DNA of 64,000 nt from Marinobacter sp. ANT_B65 (GTDB lineage Bacteria > Pseudomonadota > Gammaproteobacteria > Pseudomonadales > Oleiphilaceae), in assembly GCF_002407605.1 (NCBI RefSeq), contig NZ_NXGV01000005.1, positions 124,001-188,000 on the forward strand, written 5' to 3'. The notes under the pieces were generated by a model, which saw only the letters and a program-made list of their open reading frames with translations, was not told where the DNA came from and did not search any database. A program made the translations under genes and the position numbers. Below, piece by piece: positions 1 through 7,353 of this stretch. How positions within the stretch are numbered: position 1 is the stretch's first letter; each line of letters opens with the position of its first letter.

Positions 1-1048
1 CAACCAGACCGGCGCCCATAGGAACATACAGTTGCTTATGGGCATCGATGGTGACGGAGTCCGCCTGTTCTATGCCTCGCAGCAGGTGACGATAGGTTCT
101 GGAGAACAGTGTAGGTCCACCCCAGGCAGCATCCACGTGAAAATGAGCGCGGAATTCCCGGGCAATATCCGCCATGGCATCAAGGGGGTCTACGTTGCCG
201 GTTTCGGTGGTGCCGGCTACGCCACAGATTGCCAGGATCTTGATTTTCTGTTTCTGCAGTTCCAGGCATTTGTCGCGCAGGGCATCGGTCTGGATCCGGT
301 TGTTATCGTCGGTATCTACAGCTACAAGTGACTCGCGGCCAAGGCCTAATACATCGGCAGCCTTTCCCAGAGAATAGTGACCACGGCGTGAGACCACGAT
401 AGCCGCGCCCTCGTAGCCATAGTATTTAAGTGCGCGGAACAGGCCTTCCTGATGCAGGCCGCGGAAGCTGCCTTCAGCGGGGAATGCGCGGTTTCGGGCT
501 ACCCAGAGTGCTGTCAGGTTGGCGACGGTGCCACCGGAGCACATGGCGCCGAGGGCATAGCGGGGGTCGTGCATCCACTTCCGGTAAAAAGCGCCGTCTT
601 CCTGATATACCAGCCTGTGAATCATGCCGAGAACCTGGCGTTCCATAGGTGTAAACGCTTTGGAAGTTTCCGTTTTTACCAGGTTCTGGTTCAGGGCGAT
701 CATGATTTTGGACAGCGGTAACATGAAATATGGCAGCGCTGAGGTCATGTGGCCGATAAAAGCTGGTGAAGCGGTATGAACCGAATTGGCAACAAGCTTG
801 TCGAGCAGAAACTGGGCCTGTTCGGACACAAACACGGGCTTTTCCGGGATAGCATAGTCTGAGAAATTCTTCTCGACGTCTGCCAGGTCCCGTTCAACCG
901 CAACGATATGCTCCTGCAGGAAGCCTGCAAGATTGCGGGAAATGTCTTGGTCAACCCGGCTAAGTGTGGACTCCGGTGCCTCTGGCACGGTGAACACGCG
1001 GTACATTGCTTCGACTGAAGCCTGGGCGGATTTTTTCTTACCGGTCAT
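1..1048 (-). CDS. panP: PLP-dependent aspartate 1-decarboxylase, PanP-like (partial, C-terminus off window)
   Basis: The reading frame runs from an ATG at 1048 to the window edge without a stop, giving the first 349 residues. It has the group II PLP decarboxylase pattern: a GAMCSGGTVANLTAL segment, an HVDAAWGG segment that would hold the Asp contacting the PLP ring, and VTIDAHKQLYVPMGAG, where K338 is the expected Schiff-base lysine. The long N-terminus and the HKQLYVPMG context fit the PanP subfamily (aspartate to beta-alanine for pantothenate) better than classical glutamate decarboxylase. That subfamily choice is from memory of the family, not a search. coaD and coaBC, later CoA-pathway genes, lie elsewhere in the window but not in the same operon. 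The PLP-enzyme call is firm; substrate is less certain. Confidence 0.8.
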   Translation of the reverse strand, partial: MTGKKKSAQASVEAMYRVFTVPEAPESTLSRVDQDISRNLAGFLQEHIVAVERDLADVEKNFSDYAIPEKPVFVSEQAQFLLDKLVANSVHTASPAFIGHMTSALPYFMLPLSKIMIALNQNLVKTETSKAFTPMERQVLGMIHRLVYQEDGAFYRKWMHDPRYALGAMCSGGTVANLTALWVARNRAFPAEGSFRGLHQEGLFRALKYYGYEGAAIVVSRRGHYSLGKAADVLGLGRESLVAVDTDDNNRIQTDALRDKCLELQKQKIKILAICGVAGTTETGNVDPLDAMADIAREFRAHFHVDAAWGGPTLFSRTYRHLLRGIEQADSVTIDAHKQLYVPMGAGLV

Positions 1049-1440
1049 AGATACCACACACAGTCAGTGGTCATCCGCAGGGTCGGTTCCGGATACCCGA
1101 CGGATACAGCCGGGGTTTGGTTCCCGGCATTGGTTACTTGTCGCCTGTTGCTTTCAGGCTCACTGGCATCCTTGAGGTGGCGTAGTATACGGGCTGCTGT
1201 AATGTTGTGCCACAGAGCTTTGTCAGAGAATTTCTATGTGAATGTCGAGTAAGGCCGTGTCGATTTCCTGTGTTCGGAGTTTGGATCGCCCTCAGCACGA
1301 TGGCATGCTCTATCAAATCGGGAAGTATATTCGGTTGTTACTATATCGTCTGAAGCGTTGCTATCTCGGGTCTGGGGGCCATCCGCGACCACACGAGTAC
1401 TGTTTCTTCTTCTATTGTACTGGCAAGGCTTGGAGCCGAT
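1049..1440. other. Intergenic stretch without a supported gene
   Basis: This 392-base gap lies between the panP-like start and the accessory gene at 1441. Short overlapping frames exist on both strands but none has a convincing ribosome site or family-like composition. A GGAG at 1432-1435 serves the downstream gene. It presumably holds divergent promoters; I could not pick out convincing -35/-10 pairs. Confidence 0.5.
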
Positions 1441-1980
1441 ATGCATCGCTCAGGCGCTTTGTTCGGGACTTATCGTGTTATTCATCGCCAGGGAAAGAAC
1501 TTTATTGTGCTTTCTGGATATGCCGGTTTGAGAAGGTATCTGACAGCACCGGTTTATGGCGTAGGAAACCCGAAAGTCATCAAAATGGGGATAGGGCAAG
1601 CAGCAGCAAAGGGGGCATTAAAAACCGGTGCAGTCCTGACACTGATCCTCAGTCCAGCTGTGAGAACTCTGGAGTGGCTTTTTACCGATGAACTGAAAAA
1701 GATGGAGGCGATGCTGGCCCACATAGCGACGGACATTGCGAAAGGCTTTATTACTGCGGGAGCTGCTTATTTTGCCGCAGCCATGCTTCTTAACATGGTG
1801 GATAATAAATTGGGCTTAACCGAGAAACTCGCCGATGCGCTGATTCAACATAAAGAGTCATGGGCTACGGCTATGGAAGAAAATAGAAGAAGTGTTGAGC
1901 AGATCCGGAGAGAGGCCAATTACTATTTCGGTAGCACGCGCGGTAACCTCGATTTTATTCGTCGTTTTGGTGGTTGGTGA
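1441..1980 (+). CDS. Hypothetical protein with a hydrophobic central segment
   Basis: This 179-residue protein starts at an ATG preceded by GGAG with 5-base spacing. I do not recognise the family with confidence. It has a basic N-terminus (HRSGALFGTYRVIHRQGKNF), a hydrophobic stretch near residues 60-75, a second one (GFITAGAAYFAAAMLLNMV, about 101-119), and a charged C-terminal tail rich in Glu, Arg and Asn ending at RRFGGW. The stop overlaps an ATG at 1980 (TGATG) that would begin the next protein, so the two are probably translationally coupled. Arginine codons, AT-rich codons and overall composition look unlike the neighbouring housekeeping genes, which suggests transfer. A toxin/immunity-type pair is one possible reading but nothing in the sequence proves it. 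Confidence 0.6.
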   Translation: MHRSGALFGTYRVIHRQGKNFIVLSGYAGLRRYLTAPVYGVGNPKVIKMGIGQAAAKGALKTGAVLTLILSPAVRTLEWLFTDELKKMEAMLAHIATDIAKGFITAGAAYFAAAMLLNMVDNKLGLTEKLADALIQHKESWATAMEENRRSVEQIRREANYYFGSTRGNLDFIRRFGGW

Positions 1981-2029
1981 TGGGTGCGAGTAGTGGTTCA
2001 TTGCCCCCTATCAATCGTCCCATTGCATT

Positions 2030-2542
2030 TTGGGGGGGGTGCTTGTATCAGGAATGGGTATTGGTCTGACAGCCTTATCTGTCTGGGCCCTTTGGGTCAA
2101 CCATAGAGACTATGCTGAGGCTATCCAGGCGGGAGCACCTATCCTTCTGGAAGATACAGGAATTACAGCTATGTATCTTGCCCCGATCGCCTATATGGGG
2201 CTTGCTCTATTTGGTATGTGTGGGGTCGTTGTTGCGATTCGAGGTAAGGCTTTTGTAAAAGAAGTGTCTGATAAACTGAACAAAGTAGTGGCGTTGTTAC
2301 TTGTTGTCGGCGTTTTCGGGATGCTTTCTGGCTCTTATGTCGCGAATAAGCTGTGGGCTGAACATTTCCATAATCAGGGTTATGTAGAGTGTTCCCAGCC
2401 ATTCCTGATGACCGGCAAATGGTTTACTGCCGTATGGGTTGATTCGGTATCCTTGTGTGACGACAGAAGGGTTCTCAAGTTGTTTGGTGCTGGCAAGCAT
2501 GTTTCGTATATCAATACCTTTATTGAGGAAAGCCGACACTAA
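2030..2542 (+). CDS. DUF1240-like multi-pass membrane protein, probably frameshifted near its start
   Basis: The open frame encodes about 170 residues with three or four hydrophobic segments: VLVSGMGIGLTALSVWAL, TAMYLAPIAYMGLALFGMCG and VVALLLVVGVFGMLSGSYV. A cysteine-bearing extracytoplasmic-type tail follows (GYVECSQPF ... WVDSVSLC). The last part resembles what I remember of DUF1240 membrane proteins. As written the frame opens only at a TTG (2030) with no ribosome site. A better start, the ATG at 1980 overlapping the upstream stop, reads MGASSGSLPPINRPIAFWGG and then leaves frame at the G8 run 2032-2039. One extra G would join it to this frame and complete the first membrane segment. So the true gene is probably 1980-2542, either mutated, slipping, or misread in the assembly. 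Confidence 0.6.
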   Translation: MGGVLVSGMGIGLTALSVWALWVNHRDYAEAIQAGAPILLEDTGITAMYLAPIAYMGLALFGMCGVVVAIRGKAFVKEVSDKLNKVVALLLVVGVFGMLSGSYVANKLWAEHFHNQGYVECSQPFLMTGKWFTAVWVDSVSLCDDRRVLKLFGAGKHVSYINTFIEESRH

Positions 2543-2571
2543 AAGTCTGCAGCAGCGAGGTCTTTGGTTAT

Positions 2572-2703
2572 ATGTGGGGGGCTGACACTGCTCCCCCAGT
2601 TGTTGGTCTCGGCTACTGCAAGCTTTCACTGTCTCGTAATCCTAACGAAGACTATGCTGGATTTGCCTTTGAACTCTGGGGCCTGAGTCGTGTGATTAAA
2701 TAA
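2572..2703 (+). pseudogene. Orphan 43-residue C-terminal-like fragment
   Basis: A short frame from ATG 2572 to TAA 2701-2703 reads MWGADTAPPVVGLGYCKLSL and continues to an ELWGLSRVIK end. The frame is open back to 2527. Its aromatic, Gly-rich composition looks like the end of a real protein rather than noise. It is in a different frame from the DUF1240-like gene just upstream and has no clear ribosome site. It may be the remnant of a third gene of the accessory patch, or a frameshifted extension. Its last bases overlap the end of the convergent DUF503 gene. Evidence is compositional only. Confidence 0.3.
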
Positions 2704-3043
2704 GTTCCCTGTGGACGTCAAGTATCGCCGCGTCGATTTTTTCCTGAATGGCTTTTTCGATCTGGTCCAGACGTTGGGTGATCAGCTGTGAGGATGTGCC
2801 AAGGGCAGCGATTGTCCAGGTCGCGCAATCCAGGGCTTCATGATCGGCGGTTTCTGCTACGGCCAGGTCCGGTTCTCTGCCCCATGTGGCGCGCAGAGGG
2901 GTGAAGACTTTGCGTTTGGCTTTGAGGTCTTCGCAGCCGTAGAGTTGGAAGTGTAGGGTGAGTACGCCTACGTGGGGTGTTATCGCGGCATGTTGTTGAG
3001 GTGCGTTGCCTTCTTTGAGTAGTTTTCTCAGTGCTTCAGACAT
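2696..3043 (-). CDS. DUF503 family (YlxP-like) small protein
   Basis: This 115-residue protein is read from the ATG at 3043, preceded on the minus strand by GGAAG with 4-base spacing; a longer frame to 3124 lacks such a site. The core VGVLTLHFQLYGCEDLKAKR matches the DUF503 pattern, where a beta strand is followed by a short loop and a Lys/Arg-rich helix (SLKxKR). The DLAVAETADHEALDCATW segment follows as expected. DUF503 proteins are small ferredoxin-like folds of unknown function; the Bacillus member ylxP sits beside rbfA and infB, but here the gene stands alone. Its 3' end overlaps the last bases of the opposing small frame at 2572-2703. Confidence 0.75.
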   Translation of the reverse strand: MSEALRKLLKEGNAPQQHAAITPHVGVLTLHFQLYGCEDLKAKRKVFTPLRATWGREPDLAVAETADHEALDCATWTIAALGTSSQLITQRLDQIEKAIQEKIDAAILDVHRELI

Positions 3044-3176
3044 GGTTCTTCCGATTTGGGTGCAGGAACCGGGGAAGGCAGTCTGCCCTCGCCGGTTCTC
3101 GGACAATTCAGGGGGAGTCCACACAGTTTCAGAAGCTGCGCCCCATTTGCACCCCTAAGCTGCTAGTAGGTTTTGT

Positions 3177-4868
3177 TTAGCCTACTACAGGCGTAGCCCT
3201 CTTGATAATAGCCGCTGTATCGGTGCCGGATGGCAGGTTCCCGTAGTTCATGCCGCCATTGGATTGCAGGCGGGAGGCGCAGAAGGCGTCTGCCACAGCT
3301 TTGTTGGCGTTGCGCAATAGCAGGGATGCCTGCATGGCCAGCGCCATCCGGTCGACCAGGTTGCGGGCGCGGTACTCTAGGTCGCTGGTGCCGGTGAAGT
3401 CATTCTTCAATTGCACAAGGAACTGGTCAAAGCGGCGGTCTGCACCTTTTGCCTCGGACGCTTCATGGAAGAACGCCTCCAGGGTTTCCGGTTCTTTATG
3501 GATGGCACGGAGGGTGTCCAGACACTGGACGTTTCCGCTGCCTTCCCAGATCGCATTGACCGGAGATTCCCGGAACAGGCGGGGCATTATGCAGTCTTCC
3601 ATCACGCCGCTGCCTCCGATGCATTCCATGGCTTCATAGGCGTGGTTAGGTGTGCGTTTGCAGATCCAGTATTTGCCTACAGGAGTAGCAAGACGGGCCA
3701 GCAGACGCTCGTGTTCCTGATCCTGGTTGTCCAGCGAACGGGCGATTCGCAGGGTGTAAGCGAGGGCCGCTTCGTTTTCCAGAGCCAGGTCGGCAAGTAC
3801 GTTTTGCATCAGAGGCTGATCGCTCAGGCGGCTGCCGAAGGCGCTGCGGTGGCGGCAGTGATGTGAGGCCTGAGCCACAGCCTGGCGCATTCCGGCAGAA
3901 CTGCCGATCATGCAGTCGAAGCGGGTCATGGCTACCATTTCTATGATAGTGGGTACTCCACGGCCTTCTTCACCAATCATCCATGCCAGAGCTCCGCGCA
4001 GTTCTGCTTCGCTGGATGCGTTGGCGACGTTGCCCATTTTGTTTTTCAGGCGCTGTATCTGCCATGGGTTTTTGCTGCCGTCCGGGCGCCAGCGTGGCAT
4101 CAGGAAGCAGGACAGGCCGCGGGAGGTCTGAGCCAGTACCAGAAAGGCGTCACACATAGGGGCGGAGACAAACCACTTGTGACCTACCAGTTCATAAGCC
4201 TGGCCAGGGCCACTGTTTTCTGCGGGGTAGGCCATAGTGCTGTTTGCGCGCACGTCGCTGCCACCCTGTTTTTCGGTCATCGCCATGCCGATGGTTACCG
4301 AGCTTTTCTCTGTATCTGGAACGTTGCGGGGGTCGTAGCTGTTGGCCAGTACGCGGGACTCCCATAAGGCTGCCAGTTCCGGTTGTTTACGGATAGACGG
4401 AATGGCGGCAAAGGTCATGGTGACCGGGCAGCAGTGTGCAGCTTCTACTTGAGAGTGCATGTAATACTTTGCTGCGCGGGTGACGTGCGCGCCTTTGCCG
4501 GGGTCTGTCCAGGGGCTGCTGTGCAGTCCGTTCTCGAAGGCGGTACTCATCAGTTCATGATACGAAGGGTGAAAATCCACCTGATCGATGCGGTGGCCAA
4601 AACGGTCGTGGGTGTTGAACACCGGCTTGTTGTTATTGGCCTGGAAACCCTGGTCGATGGTTGCTGCCCTGCCGGTAAGTGCGCCGAAGGCTTTCAGGTC
4701 GCTTTCCGCAGTTGTGGCGCCCTCACGCTTCACAGCTTCCTGAAGCGCAATATCCTCGTCATACAGATTGTAGTTCTCCAGCGCTGGAGGCTGATTGACG
4801 ACTTCATGAGTGATCGCCAGGTAACGATCGCCGTGATCTTTGGAAGATATGGGGGGCGGGGTATTCAT
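3177..4868 (-). CDS. AidB-like acyl-CoA dehydrogenase
   Basis: This 563-residue flavoprotein starts at ATG 4868 behind a strong AGGAGGT site four bases away, just after the upstream tetR stop. It has the full acyl-CoA dehydrogenase layout: a helical N-terminal domain, a beta domain with the FAD-contacting segment GMAMTEKQGGSDVRA, and a C-terminal helical domain with ASHHCRHRSAFGSRL and ECIGGSGVMED. The length and the PLYNLYDEDIAL-type N-terminus (here NYNLYDEDIALQEAVKREG) fit the AidB branch, whose Escherichia coli member belongs to the adaptive alkylation response. In this organism, pairing with a TetR gene suggests a catabolic or lipid-derived inducer rather than Ada control. The true acyl substrate cannot be told from sequence. 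Confidence 0.88.
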   Translation of the reverse strand: MNTPPPISSKDHGDRYLAITHEVVNQPPALENYNLYDEDIALQEAVKREGATTAESDLKAFGALTGRAATIDQGFQANNNKPVFNTHDRFGHRIDQVDFHPSYHELMSTAFENGLHSSPWTDPGKGAHVTRAAKYYMHSQVEAAHCCPVTMTFAAIPSIRKQPELAALWESRVLANSYDPRNVPDTEKSSVTIGMAMTEKQGGSDVRANSTMAYPAENSGPGQAYELVGHKWFVSAPMCDAFLVLAQTSRGLSCFLMPRWRPDGSKNPWQIQRLKNKMGNVANASSEAELRGALAWMIGEEGRGVPTIIEMVAMTRFDCMIGSSAGMRQAVAQASHHCRHRSAFGSRLSDQPLMQNVLADLALENEAALAYTLRIARSLDNQDQEHERLLARLATPVGKYWICKRTPNHAYEAMECIGGSGVMEDCIMPRLFRESPVNAIWEGSGNVQCLDTLRAIHKEPETLEAFFHEASEAKGADRRFDQFLVQLKNDFTGTSDLEYRARNLVDRMALAMQASLLLRNANKAVADAFCASRLQSNGGMNYGNLPSGTDTAAIIKRATPVVG

Positions 4869-4870
4869 AG

Positions 4871-5503
4871 CTACCTCCTGGTGCCGGTCAACCCCTGTAT
4901 GCAAAAGCGGATGATGGTGTTGACCAGCGAATCGTTGTTGTTGGTTTCACCTGCGGCTACCTGTCCGGCCTGCCTTGGTGACAGCGGTCCGACAAAGCTT
5001 TCCGCTATGGCGCCTACCAGACAGGTGCTGCTCTGGCGTGCATCCTGATCCGGAATGCACCCTTCCTCGATGCCTTCACGAATCGCTTGCTCAAACAGAG
5101 TGGCGTAGGCTTCCCGGTAGGCCAGCCGCTCTTCTTCTAATTTCGGGTCCACCGGCTCGGCAATGAGTGACCATGCAATCACCGGGGCTTTCATTGCACG
5201 TTCGGCAAACTGTCTCAGTGCACTTTCCAGTCGCGTTATTGCATTTCCCGGTGTTGCCAGAGCTTCCGCTACTTTGTCCACTTCGCGCTGTGTCGCCTGG
5301 CGGAATATTTCCGCAAACAAGTCTTCTTTTGACTTGAAATGCCTGTAAATCGTTCCTGTAGCCACGCCTGAAAGCTGTGCAATACGGGTAATTTTCGCAT
5401 TACGGAAGCCCCCTTCTGCCACGCACTGAAAAGTGCAATTGGCAATCTGTTGACGCGCGGCGGTTTTGCGATGCCGCATTTTTTCCGTTTCACGGTAGGC
5501 CAT
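4871..5503 (-). CDS. TetR family regulator of the aidB-like gene
   Basis: The product is 210 residues from ATG 5503, which follows GGAGAG; an in-frame TTG at 5518 is less likely because it begins inside that ribosome site. The N-terminal helix-turn-helix is typical of TetR (IAQLSGVATGTIYRHFKSKE at about 43-62), and the rest is a helical ligand domain. It ends two bases before the aidB-like start, so the two are one operon with the regulator first. A 7-4-7 inverted repeat at 5521-5538 overlaps its own promoter, which predicts autorepression and release by a ligand related to the dehydrogenase substrate. The ligand is unknown. Confidence 0.88.
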   Translation of the reverse strand: MAYRETEKMRHRKTAARQQIANCTFQCVAEGGFRNAKITRIAQLSGVATGTIYRHFKSKEDLFAEIFRQATQREVDKVAEALATPGNAITRLESALRQFAERAMKAPVIAWSLIAEPVDPKLEEERLAYREAYATLFEQAIREGIEEGCIPDQDARQSSTCLVGAIAESFVGPLSPRQAGQVAAGETNNNDSLVNTIIRFCIQGLTGTRR

Positions 5504-5520
5504 TCCGGCTCTCTCCAATC

Positions 5521-5538
5521 AATGAATCATTATTCATT
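5521..5538. promoter_or_regulatory. Operator palindrome upstream of the tetR-aidB operon
   Basis: The sequence is a perfect inverted repeat, AATGAAT-CATT-ATTCATT, centred about 26 bases before the tetR start codon. Its size and symmetry are typical for a TetR dimer. It overlaps the predicted -10 of the minus-strand promoter. Binding is inferred. Confidence 0.65.
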
Positions 5539-5554
5539 CTTTTAATTAAAGCAA
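5527..5554 (-). promoter_or_regulatory. Sigma-70 promoter for tetR-aidB
   Basis: On the minus strand TTGCTT (5549-5554) is followed after 16 bases by TAATGA (5527-5532). The surrounding 5520-5640 region is clearly AT-rich. The -10 lies inside the inverted repeat, consistent with repression by occlusion. Confidence 0.4.
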
Positions 5555-5772
5555 CATATCTTCAGGTAGCAAATATTATTAATAAAAATCAACATTCTAC
5601 GCACGGTTACAAAAATTCACAAAAAATATATTGGCGGGAAATAGCGCTGTAATGGAAAGCGGATTATAAAGGCCTCTAGACAGGGCCGCAGTAGCGGCGG
5701 GTCGAGGTTAGGTGCTGTACCTTACTCTGGGGCGCGGCACTTGTAATAGTGTTTTCGTTGATGGAGAAAAAT

Positions 5773-5994
5773 ATGAGTGAGTTCGACGAAAGCAACCTGG
5801 AGCAATCCGGGAGCTGGGTTAACGAGAGTAGCGATGCCCATTCGATCACAGGTCGGGCGCGGGTACGGGAGCAGTTGCAGCGGGATATTGAAACATTTCT
5901 GAGCCAGGGGGGCAGAATCCAGGAAGTTGCGACATCTTTCCGTGCAGACTCCCCCCGCAAGGTTGAGACGGACTTTAACAATCGCTCTCTCTGA
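5773..5994 (+). CDS. sutA: SutA-like small transcriptional regulator
   Basis: The 73-residue product starts at ATG 5773, with GGAG six bases ahead; that GGAG lies inside an alternative in-frame ATG at 5761. The N-terminal half is acidic and low in complexity (MSEFDESNLEQSGSWVNESS). The C-terminal half, LQRDIETFLSQGGRIQEV followed by FRADSPRK and ending NNRSL, resembles the tail of Pseudomonas SutA (EEFLxRGGKVQEI, ADPPKKP, GSRPI). SutA is a small acidic protein that binds RNA polymerase and supports slow growth. The assignment rests on remembered similarity in the C-terminal half. A strong hairpin terminator at 6043 separates it from hemB. Confidence 0.6.
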   Translation: MSEFDESNLEQSGSWVNESSDAHSITGRARVREQLQRDIETFLSQGGRIQEVATSFRADSPRKVETDFNNRSL

Positions 5995-6042
5995 TCACTG
6001 TCTGTGCAGGCCGGGGTTGTTGCAGGCCCCGACCATTATTGT

Positions 6043-6062
6043 AAAGCCTGTTTTCAGGCTTT
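6043..6062 (+). terminator. Rho-independent-like terminator after the sutA-like gene
   Basis: AAAGCCTG, a TTTT loop and CAGGCTTT form a perfect 8-base stem about 50 bases after the stop codon. The following bases are pyrimidine-rich (CCTTTGTCCC) but not a pure T tract. Confidence 0.6.
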
Positions 6063-6230
6063 CCTTTGTCCCTCCTGTAATCACAGTCGCTGTTGTTACA
6101 TTCTGCCTGCCTGTTACTTTTGGTGGGCAAGGGCCCGCACTTGCGTCTGTTGGCAGCCTGCAACCGGCCGCCCCGGAGGTGTATGATGGGGTAAGCGGCG
6201 CCGCAATGGCCATGCCGCCGGGATTTTTGA

Positions 6231-7283
<1,053 letters not shown>

Positions 7284-7353
7284 AACTGTATTACGTTAGT
7301 CACCCGCTGCCGGAAAATGCCTCCGGGGCGAACCACACAGGAACGGAAGGGCC

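Noticed and set aside
1242..1691. 149-codon plus-strand frame overlapping the accessory gene
   Set aside because: It overlaps 1441-1980 in another frame, has no ribosome site and shows Cys/Ser/Arg-rich, non-protein-like composition.
4383..5048. 221-codon frame opposite the aidB-like and tetR genes
   Set aside because: It is fully antisense to two well-supported genes and lacks family-like sequence.
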